Shown piece by piece: positions 7,638 through 18,734 of a DNA stretch of 64,000 nucleotides. A program made the translations under genes and the position numbers. Origin of the DNA: Porphyromonadaceae bacterium UBA7332 (GTDB taxonomy: Bacteria > Bacteroidota > Bacteroidia > Bacteroidales > UBA7332); the NCBI GenBank assembly GCA_002471225.1, contig DKPO01000016.1, positions 254,410 through 318,409 on the forward strand. Direction: 5' to 3'. Under the pieces are notes generated by a model. That model saw only the letters and a program-made list of their open reading frames with translations, did no database searches and was not told the origin of the DNA. The number at the start of each line of letters is the position of its first letter. Position 1 is the stretch's first letter.

Positions 7638-10600
7638 AGCGAACTATCAATTTTCGGTTTACAGTATTTCCGTTTTCTAATAGAACAGACAAAACAATCA
7701 AGCTGTTCTTGGATATTTTCAAATTAAAATCCGGAGAGTTTGATAGTTTTATTAGCTGTCCGTTTAAGTTATATACTTTAACTTCAGTAACAGGAATCTC
7801 GGATACAATATGTACAAAACCATCTTTACATGTGATGTGTAAATCAGTAGCTTCATTCTTTTCTATGGACGTCGCATCGAACGGTAATATATTAAAAGCT
7901 GACCATTCTTTGTGAGCTTTATATTTTTCAACACTCTCGCCTGGAACATAGATAGTATTTACTTTAGTCTTTCTGAATGTGTATATATCCATTCCCGGAG
8001 GATTTAAAGCATTACATACTACTTCCGTTAAGTTTTCTGCACCATCAAATGAGCTTTGTATTGATTTAATCGATGCCGGTAAAACTATTTTTTTTAATCC
8101 TATTGCATCCTGAAAAGACATATTTATGTGAGTCAGTTTATCAGGGAATACGATTTCTTCAATTTTCTTGTTACTTGAGAAGGCTTTATCCACAATAGTT
8201 TCTGTTGAGGGCGCCAATGTTATTTTTGGATCTGATTTCCCTGCAGGATAACTATATAAAATTTTACCCTCCGTACAATAGATCGCACCATCAATAATTT
8301 TAATACTTGGATGATTGTCAATCGTTTCGAAAGCCTCTAACCCATGCATTTCATGAAACGAACCTTCAATATTTTGATATTCAGGCTTAAGCAAAGACGC
8401 AGGTAAAACTACTTTAGTTATTTTATCATTTCCTGAAAAGGATTTCGCTCCGATTCTCGTCACACCATCCATTACCGTGTAAACACCTGTTTTTGCAGGA
8501 GAACAAACAATTAACTGAGTGCCATCTTTAGAATATACTTCTCCGTTAATCGTTTTATAACTTACATGAGCGGGCTCAACAATAAACGTATTGATCCCTG
8601 ATCCTGCAAATGGAGCTGCTGTAAGGCCATATGTCATCGAATTAGGAATCTCGAAACTCGTTAAAGATTTACAGTTATTAAAAGATTTATCCCCCATTCT
8701 GAATACTTTATTATTGATTTTAAAATCTGACAACTGCACACAATTTATGAACAAATCTGCTATTGCAGTCACTTTGGTTTTACTTATATCTACAGCAGTC
8801 AGTTTCGTACAATCCCTAAAAACATACAATCCTAATGAACTAGTCTGAGCCGGAAAGATAACATTCTTTAAATTTGCACATCCTTCAAAAGCAGATTCTC
8901 CGATCTCCAGTTTTTTACTGGAATCATCCTTAGGAAGTAATACTGATTTTAAGTTAACGGCACCTTTAAACGCATTCGCACCTATTTTTGTCAATTGTGC
9001 ACAATGAGAAAAATCTATAGATTCTAACTGTGACATATCCGCGAAAGCACCTACTCCTACAGAAGTTAAATTATATCCTAAGATCACCCGTTTTATACTT
9101 TTATTTCCTGCTAATACATAATCTCCAAGTTCTTGCATTTCTGATAAGTCAATTTCTTCAAGCGAGGTATTTGGAGAAGCATAAATCACAGCAGAGCCAT
9201 CACTCTTCATTATCATATTTTCATACAATACATACTCGGTATTATTTTCACTTACAGACAAGTCTGAAACATTACGGCAGTTACTAAAGGCTCCGTTTCC
9301 AAGATATGATACAAGTTCACCTATCTCAATCGTTGTCAGCGAACTATTATTTGCAAAAGCATGATCACCAATATAAGTTAATGATGACGGATATTTTTTC
9401 AAATCTAACAATTCACAATTAATGAAAGCTTCATTTGCAATTTTGATTAAATTATCTGGTAATTTCAATGTATGAATAGAAGAGCAACCCTTAAATGATA
9501 TATTCCCAATTGAGTTCATTTGAGTTGATTTTGATAAATCTACCTGACTTAATCCTACACAATTAAGAAATGCCCGATCATCAATAAATGCTAAAGACAC
9601 TAAATCTTCAAAATTCACACTCTTTAAATTAGTACATTCACCAAATGCCAGAAAACCAATTTTATTTATTGTCTTAGGTAAAACTACCGACTGTAAATTG
9701 GCACATTTGTAAAACGCAGAACTCCCTATTACTTCCAGCCCTTCTGATAACTGAACTGATTCAATGGAAGAGCAAAAAAATGTTGCATCTAACTCTTTGA
9801 TTAAGCTTGGGATGATTATAGATTTAAGTTTTGTAGTTCCTTGAAAAGCATTACGCCCTAACTTAGTGAGACTATTTGGCAAATCGACATTTTCAAGAAA
9901 TTCATTTTCGCTAAAACATGTAGCAATGATAGAATCAGTTCCAGCCTTTACTATAAGAGATTTGTTTCTTGATTTTTTAGGATAAAGGATTAATGCTTTA
10001 ACTTGTTTATCATATAAGGCACCACTTTCTGATTCGTATTTGGTATTTTTAGTATCGACAACGATACTTTCTATGTTCATACAGTATAAGAATGTCGTCT
10101 CCGCCAGATCTGTACATTTTTCAGGAATATAAACAGAAGTTAGATTACAATTATCAAAAGCATTAGCCCCTATTTTCCGCAAAGAGGTTAACTGGTTCAG
10201 ATTTATTTTATTTAACTGAACACAATTCGTAAAAGACTGCGCTTCAATAACCTCTATATTAGATGGTAAAACAACTTCTATCAAACTTCTGATTCCTTCC
10301 TGGAACACACCTCCATCCATACAGAATGCGTATTTCGGGACTGTATTATCAATAAAAGAAGCATGCTCAGCATCAATTTTTTGTATTGTCTGAATTTTAT
10401 AAATAACATCCAGATCCTCTCGTGTAATAAGTCCGCTAATATCCAACTCAGTCGGACCTTCATAAACTGAATCACCCCACCAATCCTCTACAATATATTC
10501 TGTAAGAAAATCAGCCAGCCTTTTTTCAGGTGTAAGATCGGCTTTTATCAATAAAGGCTCAAACTCACCTTCAGGTGGAAACATTTGCGCTTTAAGAGAC

Positions 10601-10644
10601 AGTATTGAAAAGCATAATAAAAGTATAAGGTAGATTTTTTTCAT
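7636..10644 (-). CDS. BspA-like leucine-rich repeat surface protein with type IX sorting domain
   Basis: A 1002-residue protein with a signal peptide (MKKIYLILLLCFSILSLKAQ). About 35 consecutive LRR_5 (Treponema pallidum/BspA type) units run from about residue 80 to 900, recognisable by the recurring pattern IGxxAFxxCxxLxxVxLPxxLxxIGxxAF. The C-terminal 80 residues start near ATSIEKNE and contain EVKVYNLNGQLIKLS, ending NRKLIVR; this is the type A sorting domain recognised by the type IX system. The protein should therefore be exported across the outer membrane and attached or released. Family members bind host or matrix proteins or other bacteria; the ligand here is unknown. It lies 58 bp downstream of the subtilase gene with a terminator hairpin between them. 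Confidence 0.88.
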   Translation of the reverse strand: MKKIYLILLLCFSILSLKAQMFPPEGEFEPLLIKADLTPEKRLADFLTEYIVEDWWGDSVYEGPTELDISGLITREDLDVIYKIQTIQKIDAEHASFIDNTVPKYAFCMDGGVFQEGIRSLIEVVLPSNIEVIEAQSFTNCVQLNKINLNQLTSLRKIGANAFDNCNLTSVYIPEKCTDLAETTFLYCMNIESIVVDTKNTKYESESGALYDKQVKALILYPKKSRNKSLIVKAGTDSIIATCFSENEFLENVDLPNSLTKLGRNAFQGTTKLKSIIIPSLIKELDATFFCSSIESVQLSEGLEVIGSSAFYKCANLQSVVLPKTINKIGFLAFGECTNLKSVNFEDLVSLAFIDDRAFLNCVGLSQVDLSKSTQMNSIGNISFKGCSSIHTLKLPDNLIKIANEAFINCELLDLKKYPSSLTYIGDHAFANNSSLTTIEIGELVSYLGNGAFSNCRNVSDLSVSENNTEYVLYENMIMKSDGSAVIYASPNTSLEEIDLSEMQELGDYVLAGNKSIKRVILGYNLTSVGVGAFADMSQLESIDFSHCAQLTKIGANAFKGAVNLKSVLLPKDDSSKKLEIGESAFEGCANLKNVIFPAQTSSLGLYVFRDCTKLTAVDISKTKVTAIADLFINCVQLSDFKINNKVFRMGDKSFNNCKSLTSFEIPNSMTYGLTAAPFAGSGINTFIVEPAHVSYKTINGEVYSKDGTQLIVCSPAKTGVYTVMDGVTRIGAKSFSGNDKITKVVLPASLLKPEYQNIEGSFHEMHGLEAFETIDNHPSIKIIDGAIYCTEGKILYSYPAGKSDPKITLAPSTETIVDKAFSSNKKIEEIVFPDKLTHINMSFQDAIGLKKIVLPASIKSIQSSFDGAENLTEVVCNALNPPGMDIYTFRKTKVNTIYVPGESVEKYKAHKEWSAFNILPFDATSIEKNEATDLHITCKDGFVHIVSEIPVTEVKVYNLNGQLIKLSNSPDFNLKISKNSLIVLSVLLENGNTVNRKLIVR

Positions 10645-10663
10645 AGATAAAAAATTTAGAAGT

Positions 10664-10696
10664 AAACGATCACCGACTTATAGCCGATGATCGTTT
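10664..10696 (-). terminator. hairpin between the subtilase and LRR genes
   Basis: A 9-bp inverted repeat (AAACGATCA at 10664-10672, TGATCGTTT at 10688-10696) follows the subtilase stop on the minus strand. The T tract downstream is imperfect, so read-through into the LRR gene is possible. Confidence 0.6.
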
Positions 10697-10702
10697 GTAT
10701 TA

Positions 10703-13700
10703 TTATTTCGTAACAATCAATTTCTCTGTTGAAATTACTTTAGAACCTTGTCTCACTTGAACAACATACATACCCGGAGTTAACCCCGATACTTTTATAG
10801 TTGCAGCAGATTGACCATTTTGTGTATCCATTAATTCTGAAGCTATCAATTTCCCGGATAGACTTCGTACCTCATAGAATACTTGTTCCTGTTCATTCTC
10901 TATCTCTACAGAAATTGTCGATACGGAATTTGACGGATTCGGTGCAATCGTAATTTTACTTTGAGAAGATTCAGTTACAGATTTACCTTCTGCTCGAATA
11001 AGGAATGTTGTCAATGTTTCTCCTTTGTTGCTATCTGTTGCTTTTATTGCAATTGCAGATTCTCCCGGATTATTAACCTGTATTGTCATTAATGCTCCAT
11101 TAATATCTACATCAGCAATTTCACTATTCGTAGCCCATGCATCAAAAGTAATAGCATCACCTTCCTGATCAATAAAGTAGGACGATAGATCCATTGTATA
11201 AGTCTTACCTGTTTCAACTCGCTTATTACCGATTGTTTTCACCAGAACCGGAGGAGTATTCATTAGATTAACGACATTTACTCTGAATTTATTTGTCACC
11301 TCGTATTCACCATCTGTTGCTACAATAATTACATCAACAACATCTTCATGTATTGGAGTAAATACAAATCCTTTTTCTGAAAGACTGATTCCTAGTCCTG
11401 ATGAAGATATATTCCCTCTAAATTGCATTGCATCTCCATCCGGATCAACAAAGAAATAAGATGGTGGTAAAACCAATGAATTTAATGAATTCAAATTCAA
11501 TGTAATTGGTTCCACAGGTAAAGATTTAGGTGCTCTGTTGACATTTGCATTCGCTATAGAAATTCGTTTAACAGATAATCCTTTATCGGTTCGTGCCTCA
11601 ATATTCAGGTTTGTAACGAATGACGATAAATAAGAAGCTTTATAGGTAACTTTGGCAGAACCATCATTTTGCTTCTCGATTGTCACTCCGTCAACCGGTG
11701 AAGATAGTTGATAAGTAATTTCATTACCTGCCGGGTCTTTTGCCGCTATATCAAAAGATACGGTTTCTCCTTCACGTACAATCAGCGCTTCTTGAGGGAA
11801 CTGTGTCCACATAATAGCCTCATATTTTTTAGCTTTTACAATAAGCGGATCTACAACAGACAGCTTATTTGTTTTAGCAGTTACCTCAAGATTCATCTGA
11901 CTCAACGGGAAATGCAAATAATTAAATTTAGCTTTTCCATTCACTGATTCCAAAGGATTGATCACTGAATTTCCGGATGTCAACTCAATCCATTTTGTTA
12001 AGTCTGAGTATGACTCCTGAATAGCCCATATTGCAAAATAGGCAGGATAATCATATGTATCAGTCCAGGTCTCATTGCGTCCGTCAAACAAGCGATATTT
12101 ATTTCGATCAGTATAACCATCTTCCGGTATCGGAGCAACAGCCATAGGCATTTGTAAATTTACCCCGAAATATACTTCAACCCAGAAATCCTGATTAGGA
12201 GCAAATGCTATACTTTCTTCTAATGGTAAATAAACATCCCCTACTAATGGTACATCCATTCTTAACTTATGCGCTTTTTCATAAATCAAAAATTCATCAG
12301 AAGGTGTTTTGCAATCATTATAAATACGTATTTCCACATGACTGGTATCCCTACCTATTGTATTAGTCCACATACGTACGTGTGACATCAAGAAACCTTT
12401 ATCACCGGTATTCATTTTCACCATACAACTCAATCCGTAATATGAACCGACAGATGATGTTCCTATCATAGCCTGCGGAGGTGTGTCTCCAATAATAGAT
12501 ACCGATCCGAATGGCTCTATCGATTCAGATGATATAGCTGTCGGCTTCATATTCAAGATCGTTTGTTCCGGCATATCTGTTTTATTTATGACAACAGAAC
12601 CAAATGAGCCTAATCCTTTTCTATCAGATGAAAATTTTCGGGCTTTAATAAGTGGCTGATTAATAACCCTTGTCTGAAGTTCGAATTCTATCGGATTAAC
12701 TCCTTCCTCATAGCTAAGTTTTATATCCTTCGTAATATCAGAAGTTGCATTAGAAAGATCCAGATCTATAGCTTTTGATCCATCAGCAGTTAATACGCTT
12801 AAAGCTGCCGGTTTCAAAACATTTGCTTTAAATGGTACCGACAAAGAATTCGCATTTGTCGCAAAATTTAAATTAGCCGAACACACTTTTGTTTCATTCT
12901 CCGGTTTAATAAATGCATACAAAGTTTCTGTACCATATGCACCTAATGTCAAAGGTAGTTCTACCGGTTCATAAGTTATGACAACATTAATATGTTCTGT
13001 TGAAACCACTTTACGTTTCACGTCGAATATATTTTTATCAGCACCCTCAAAATCAATAGATGAAATGATAATATCTTCATTTCCGCTATTCATTAAGTTT
13101 ACAGCTTTCATCTCAATAGAATCACCTGCGATTACTTCTCCAAAATTAATTTCAGGTTCCTTTGTTGACAGATTTGCATTTGAACCGACTTTCATCGTTA
13201 TAGGAAGTTTGGACATCTCCTGATTATTCTCACTGATTAATATAATTGAATCTTTATATTCGCCAGCTTTATAACCATAACTATTCGCCGTTAACTTAAG
13301 GTTCACTTTCTGTCCTGCTTCTACACGATAAGGACCGTACATAGGTTTTGCAGTAATAGTCGTTTTATTTTTAATCGGAGTAGATGAATTCAACGAATAA
13401 GTATATCCGTCTGTTTCCTTATTTGATAATCCGACACCTTGCATACCTATCGTTACGTAATCCTTTAGATCACATTCCTCAATATCTTTATATACAAATT
13501 GGACTGTACCGTCTTTATATAGAATAGCCTGATAAGAAGTTACTCCGTTTGTCTCAATCCAGTCATATTGAAATTGATTATATTGGATGATTATTCTTTC
13601 TGTATTCATATCTACATAAATTCCGGCGTCTTTATTAAGGAAATCATACCACTGGCGATTCCACATAACCGAGATTAACGGATTCGGAATATTACTATCC

Positions 13701-16700
13701 GGCAATCTTACCGGTGGAACATAGTCATACATAACATCCCATCCTAACGGGAATGGAGAGATCCGGCCATTAGGGGATATATAAATCTTAGAGTATTTAT
13801 TACCATAGAAAGGAAAATCAAACGGCAAAGAAGTTCCTTCATATTCTGTATCCTGACTCAGCGGAACTCTAGTTCCAGTTTTGCTAATATCAGTCCAAAT
13901 ATATTGAGGCGCATTTTCATCGTCTGATGAATACCATCGATATCCACTAAAATCTATCTGAGTATCATGTATTAAAGATTTATTTTTCGTATTATTCTTA
14001 CCCTTTACTTCCTCTACTTCAATATACCCCGGAACAAAAAGTTTCGAGCTGTATGGTTTTCCATCTGATGAGATCTGAATGATTTCTGCTTTCATTTCAC
14101 CAGCGTTCAAATCATAATCAAGTGACTTTTTATCAAGAATAGATAATTCATAGTTTTGATAAATAAGTTCACTCGCTTTTACAGGAAGATCATCATAAGT
14201 GATACTTCCGTCAGTCGAAACAACAATAAGTTCAGAGTCGAATGAACTTTTTAGTTTAACCGGTAAGATCTGAATACTCTTTGGCTTCATCAAAACCTCT
14301 ATAGAAGAAGACCCATTACTAAATTCTATACCTGCACCAGATTTCAAACGAACAAATACAGACTCTTCACTTTCCGAATTGTTATATAAAGTCACTATTT
14401 TTTCAATTTCAGACTTTCCGAATATAAATTCGCCAAAATTGATATCATCTTCCATAAATGACACATCCAAAGCACTTTTCTTATTAAATAAGAACGGAAT
14501 GCGGATATTCTTATTTTCAGGATCATTCGTTTCAACGACCAGTTCATATTTAGAATTCCCGGAAGCAACATCAGCAGAGTTAATGCCAAAAGGAATATCT
14601 ATTGTTGACAGAGGCTTCACAATACCATTATAAGCAAAAGAGGAATTTGGCATAAATGGAGATACAACCGGAGGATAAACTTTAATACAATAGTCTCCGG
14701 TCATTTCCTTTTCAATGTTACGATTCATATAGTAAATCGTTTTACCATCTTTTCCATTCGGACTACTCCAACCGACCAAAAAAGTATTGGCACTTATATT
14801 CATCAGGAATGGGGTATTATATCTGAATTCGAAAGAACCGTCAGGATAAAGCGCTATTTGGAAATCAACTAAATTAGAAAGATCCCCATATTTCACTTGT
14901 ACTCCGTTGTATTGGAAAACAACACAATCCTCAAATATCTGATAGTAAAATTTCACCTTTTGAAAATGACCTGAACTACCATCCAAAAACCACAACGGTG
15001 CGATTAAGCCATCATATTTACCATATAAATCTTCATAAGTCCCGTTATAAGGTAATTCTACCGGTACATCCGACGAATTCATTGCAGAATCCAATCTTAA
15101 AGAACCATTTATACCGACAAATATATCTTTCACTGATTTGTCATAATAACGGAAATTAAAAGGTAACCGAACTTTTGTGAATTTCTTAATACCATCACAT
15201 TTGTTCGTCAATTCGATTCCTGATTTAGATATATCGACCCATGGAGTACCCATATACCCTTTATCCATGTGGTTGTCAACCCATTTATAACCGGCGATCA
15301 AATCCAGTGTATCTGTACGTTGTATTGACGGTACAAGTTGCATTTCATATTCACGAATGGAGTTATTGTTATCCTGAAATATCGGCAATGAATACCTTAA
15401 AGAATAGTTAGACGTATTTCTCAACGTTAACGTTTTATTGATATTCTGGTTGCCTTCAATGTTTATATCAAAACTGCCGGGTGTCAACTCAGCACTAGGA
15501 GCTTCTACACATGTACCGATCAGGAATGTAGTATATACTTTATCACGACCATGGATATGAAGTTGCGTATTGTGCGCTCCCAAAACATTCGGTTGCAATT
15601 CGACATCAATGAATGCTGAATCACCACTTAAGATCATTTCAGGCTGATTTCCTTTTAAACTAAACAGTCCTTTATTAGATAAAACAATGCTATCTATTGC
15701 CAGATGTCCCATTCCTTTATTATGTAATACTATTCGCTGAACTTTTTTATCACCCTGCGAAATCATTCCAAATTCATAAAGGTCTTCACTAAACTTAGCT
15801 CCGATTTCATTACGTTTAAAATCAAGTACTGCTAATAGTTGCTGGCGCCCGTTTTGATTTGTGCCATCTGTATTAAAGACAATATAAGAGGAGTCTAGTC
15901 CTTCAGTTATATCGTCTAATTTCATTTTTGCTTTTACTGTTGTTTTAGCTCCTTTCGCTAAATATCCTGATGATGGAGTTAATTCAATCGGCGCTCGTCC
16001 TTTTTTATCATCAGATAAAGCTGTAATTGTAAATACCGGGTTTTCTAATAACTTATATACAGATGACAAAATATTCCATGTTTTTCCTTCATCAGAGGAA
16101 TACAACGCATTATCAGATCTTGCACCATCACCATTAATTCCTAAAGGATAACGATATCGGGAATCTGCATGTAAAACTACCCAGAACGACTCACCTGCTT
16201 CAAAATAATGAGCATATGGTAACTTCAATATGCTAATTGCTTTTTGTGGAAGATCCAGAATCTGACCGGAAAAGATTCTATTCTCAATTCTTGGCTGATC
16301 ACCTCCTTTATAAATTTCGACACCCAGTTTCAGATCTTTCGGATTTGTAACCTGATCATCATACAACCAATATTCTCCTGTTCTTATCGCCATATCAAAG
16401 TGCGATAAACTAAACCCTTTATCATATACTGAAGGTACGATGAATTTTTGTGCAGCTGAACTGGTAAACATCTTACCATTTTCTTTAACCTCTCCGATAA
16501 AAGCATCAGCTTCCAGTTTTGGTCGGTTTACAATCCATTTCTTATATCCTGCATCTTCATATACATTTCCTCTCGCACTTGCACCCGAAGATGTTTCAAT
16601 AACCTTTGACATTACTTCAATTTCAGGACTTTTCTCCAGCATCTGATCTAATGTTTTTGCCCATACCGGAATGTTATTCACATGATTATGCCCATAACTA

Positions 16701-18709
16701 TCGGCTCTCCAGAACAATCCTCCCGCAGTCAATTCTTTTGCATTATTAAACAGCTCAATATCGAACTCCCAATATTGTTCCTGCTCGAAATCTATCTTTT
16801 TACGAATGGTTGTAAATGCAGGTTTTGAATAAGTCAGATTTCCTTTTTCTGTAGCTGTAGTGAAAAGGACAGATTCCGCAGGTCGAGATGTAGTACCCCA
16901 TATATCGAATGATACTATTGATAAAGAATATGACATCCCTTTATTCAGATCTTTAAGCAATAGAATCTCCTTTTCACCCGGATTATTTACTTCCGTAATT
17001 GTGATTTCCTTTAATTTATTCAGACTATCTGTCAATAAGACCTTATAACCTTCCACTTTAGAACCATCTTCTTTGGAAGGAGCTGTAAAGCCAATCTGAA
17101 CATAATTATCTGAAATCATAACCATACTCAGATCTTCAATTTGTTTCGGAGGTACTCCATCATTTCTGGTCATTGATTTCAAGGCATCTGTAATACCTGA
17201 ACCCATTTTACCTTTGTGCTGAGTTGTATAATTTTTCTCATTATCCCGAGCTGTCAAAGTCAAATAGTTTCGTAACATTTCATTGGTAAAACCATCTCCA
17301 CCTAATTCGGCAAGAGATAAGGCTGCTATACCACTTACGTGCGGACAAGCCATTGAGGTACCCTGCATATAAGCATATTTATTGCCGGGTATAGTACTCA
17401 AAACACCTAACTCCTGATTATTTGAAGTTTCGCCGCCATAAGAAGAGACATCAACCCATGAATCATAATTTGTATAGAAAGCAGCCCCATTTAAATGATT
17501 CAGCGATGAGACTGCCAAAACTTCTTCTAAACAAGCGGGATACCATAAACCATCGGCAGACATATTGCCGGATGCAAAAATAGCCAATCCGCCTTTCATC
17601 AAACTACCAGGGAGTTGATTGCCTTCATTATCACATCCCGCATACTTAGTGAAATAGCGGATCCCTGCTTCAAAAGCTGCAGAACTAACACCTGCTACAT
17701 TATATCCCCATGAGTTCTGAGATATCAATGCACCATTATCCGCAGCATAAATGAATGCATTCGCTGCTCTATTCTGATCTGCGCCAAAAACAGGAAGCGA
17801 CATCATTTTGGCTCCATCTCCTTTTCCGGATCCTCCGGCTACACCGGACACACCTTTTCCGTTATTATTAACAGCAGCCACTGTTCCGGCAACGTGTGTT
17901 CCATGCTCTCCTTTTTCAATAGAACCATAACCATTACCAAAATCATAACCATAAATATCATCAATCACTCCATTCCCATCATCATCCACGCCAGGAGTAC
18001 CATTCAACTCTGCTTCATTTATCCACATGTTATCTCTGATATCCTCATGGCTCGTATCAACACCCTGATCCATAATAGCAACAATAACAGTATTTGCTGC
18101 CATTCTTTTCTTCCATGCTTCAACCAGATTTATATCTGCTCCTTTTTTCCCTCCGGTTTGACCGACATTATGATAATGCCATTGACTTGGGAATAAAGGA
18201 TCATCTACAGGCTGAACCTCTTTCGTTAAAGAGGAAGGCGTTTGTACTTCCTTTACTGTATATGTCGGTTGAATAAGTTCAAGTTCCGGTTCGGCTATTT
18301 CAATTTCTTCAATACCTTTAAGAGTGGTCATAACAGCAAATGGGGATTGAGCCGCATCATAATCCAGAACAAACCATCTATCAAGTCCCTCTTTTTCGAA
18401 ACGCTGTTTAAACTTAGGGTTTGAAACAAAAAGTGGTGTTACTTCATTAACCAACAATAATCTTGAAACTTGATCTAATTGTGGAATTTTCTCAAATGGC
18501 TGTACAATACCACTTGATTTCTGTTTCCCTGAAACATTTTGCATAGATTGCACTAATTCAGGGTTATCTTTAAATTTTACAACAATTCTGCCTTGTCGAA
18601 CTCCATTCTGAAAAGCTTTCATCTGACCTGTCAACGTCGTTGCTGTCATTACACAGCATAACGAGAAGGCCGCTTTCTTCATTATATTCCTTTTGTAATG
18701 ATGTTTCAT
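10703..18709 (-). CDS. giant subtilisin-like serine protease (S8) with type IX sorting domain
   Basis: A 2668-residue secreted protease. After a signal peptide (start MKKAAFSLC at 18682, or 18709) comes an inhibitor-like propeptide (about 40-165). The S8 catalytic domain (about 175-515) has Asp214 in IMDQGVD, His269 in HGTHVAG, oxyanion Asn332 in SQNSWG and Ser452 in GTSMACPHVSG, so the triad is intact. A fibronectin III domain (about 535-630) follows, then some 1700 residues of beta-sandwich modules including several ASH/NHL-type repeats (NFGEVIAGDS, EFGMISQGDKKVQ) and two cadherin/Ig-like domains near 2390-2570. The last 80 residues (TIAPNPSNSVS to KLIVTK) form a type A sorting domain. It lies 25 bp after a lipoprotein gene. 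It resembles secreted subtilases of oral and gut Bacteroidales, but the long middle region is unusual. Confidence 0.9.
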   Translation of the reverse strand: MKHHYKRNIMKKAAFSLCCVMTATTLTGQMKAFQNGVRQGRIVVKFKDNPELVQSMQNVSGKQKSSGIVQPFEKIPQLDQVSRLLLVNEVTPLFVSNPKFKQRFEKEGLDRWFVLDYDAAQSPFAVMTTLKGIEEIEIAEPELELIQPTYTVKEVQTPSSLTKEVQPVDDPLFPSQWHYHNVGQTGGKKGADINLVEAWKKRMAANTVIVAIMDQGVDTSHEDIRDNMWINEAELNGTPGVDDDGNGVIDDIYGYDFGNGYGSIEKGEHGTHVAGTVAAVNNNGKGVSGVAGGSGKGDGAKMMSLPVFGADQNRAANAFIYAADNGALISQNSWGYNVAGVSSAAFEAGIRYFTKYAGCDNEGNQLPGSLMKGGLAIFASGNMSADGLWYPACLEEVLAVSSLNHLNGAAFYTNYDSWVDVSSYGGETSNNQELGVLSTIPGNKYAYMQGTSMACPHVSGIAALSLAELGGDGFTNEMLRNYLTLTARDNEKNYTTQHKGKMGSGITDALKSMTRNDGVPPKQIEDLSMVMISDNYVQIGFTAPSKEDGSKVEGYKVLLTDSLNKLKEITITEVNNPGEKEILLLKDLNKGMSYSLSIVSFDIWGTTSRPAESVLFTTATEKGNLTYSKPAFTTIRKKIDFEQEQYWEFDIELFNNAKELTAGGLFWRADSYGHNHVNNIPVWAKTLDQMLEKSPEIEVMSKVIETSSGASARGNVYEDAGYKKWIVNRPKLEADAFIGEVKENGKMFTSSAAQKFIVPSVYDKGFSLSHFDMAIRTGEYWLYDDQVTNPKDLKLGVEIYKGGDQPRIENRIFSGQILDLPQKAISILKLPYAHYFEAGESFWVVLHADSRYRYPLGINGDGARSDNALYSSDEGKTWNILSSVYKLLENPVFTITALSDDKKGRAPIELTPSSGYLAKGAKTTVKAKMKLDDITEGLDSSYIVFNTDGTNQNGRQQLLAVLDFKRNEIGAKFSEDLYEFGMISQGDKKVQRIVLHNKGMGHLAIDSIVLSNKGLFSLKGNQPEMILSGDSAFIDVELQPNVLGAHNTQLHIHGRDKVYTTFLIGTCVEAPSAELTPGSFDINIEGNQNINKTLTLRNTSNYSLRYSLPIFQDNNNSIREYEMQLVPSIQRTDTLDLIAGYKWVDNHMDKGYMGTPWVDISKSGIELTNKCDGIKKFTKVRLPFNFRYYDKSVKDIFVGINGSLRLDSAMNSSDVPVELPYNGTYEDLYGKYDGLIAPLWFLDGSSGHFQKVKFYYQIFEDCVVFQYNGVQVKYGDLSNLVDFQIALYPDGSFEFRYNTPFLMNISANTFLVGWSSPNGKDGKTIYYMNRNIEKEMTGDYCIKVYPPVVSPFMPNSSFAYNGIVKPLSTIDIPFGINSADVASGNSKYELVVETNDPENKNIRIPFLFNKKSALDVSFMEDDINFGEFIFGKSEIEKIVTLYNNSESEESVFVRLKSGAGIEFSNGSSSIEVLMKPKSIQILPVKLKSSFDSELIVVSTDGSITYDDLPVKASELIYQNYELSILDKKSLDYDLNAGEMKAEIIQISSDGKPYSSKLFVPGYIEVEEVKGKNNTKNKSLIHDTQIDFSGYRWYSSDDENAPQYIWTDISKTGTRVPLSQDTEYEGTSLPFDFPFYGNKYSKIYISPNGRISPFPLGWDVMYDYVPPVRLPDSNIPNPLISVMWNRQWYDFLNKDAGIYVDMNTERIIIQYNQFQYDWIETNGVTSYQAILYKDGTVQFVYKDIEECDLKDYVTIGMQGVGLSNKETDGYTYSLNSSTPIKNKTTITAKPMYGPYRVEAGQKVNLKLTANSYGYKAGEYKDSIILISENNQEMSKLPITMKVGSNANLSTKEPEINFGEVIAGDSIEMKAVNLMNSGNEDIIISSIDFEGADKNIFDVKRKVVSTEHINVVITYEPVELPLTLGAYGTETLYAFIKPENETKVCSANLNFATNANSLSVPFKANVLKPAALSVLTADGSKAIDLDLSNATSDITKDIKLSYEEGVNPIEFELQTRVINQPLIKARKFSSDRKGLGSFGSVVINKTDMPEQTILNMKPTAISSESIEPFGSVSIIGDTPPQAMIGTSSVGSYYGLSCMVKMNTGDKGFLMSHVRMWTNTIGRDTSHVEIRIYNDCKTPSDEFLIYEKAHKLRMDVPLVGDVYLPLEESIAFAPNQDFWVEVYFGVNLQMPMAVAPIPEDGYTDRNKYRLFDGRNETWTDTYDYPAYFAIWAIQESYSDLTKWIELTSGNSVINPLESVNGKAKFNYLHFPLSQMNLEVTAKTNKLSVVDPLIVKAKKYEAIMWTQFPQEALIVREGETVSFDIAAKDPAGNEITYQLSSPVDGVTIEKQNDGSAKVTYKASYLSSFVTNLNIEARTDKGLSVKRISIANANVNRAPKSLPVEPITLNLNSLNSLVLPPSYFFVDPDGDAMQFRGNISSSGLGISLSEKGFVFTPIHEDVVDVIIVATDGEYEVTNKFRVNVVNLMNTPPVLVKTIGNKRVETGKTYTMDLSSYFIDQEGDAITFDAWATNSEIADVDINGALMTIQVNNPGESAIAIKATDSNKGETLTTFLIRAEGKSVTESSQSKITIAPNPSNSVSTISVEIENEQEQVFYEVRSLSGKLIASELMDTQNGQSAATIKVSGLTPGMYVVQVRQGSKVISTEKLIVTK

Positions 18710-18734
18710 GTGTATTCTGTTTAATTTATCTATT

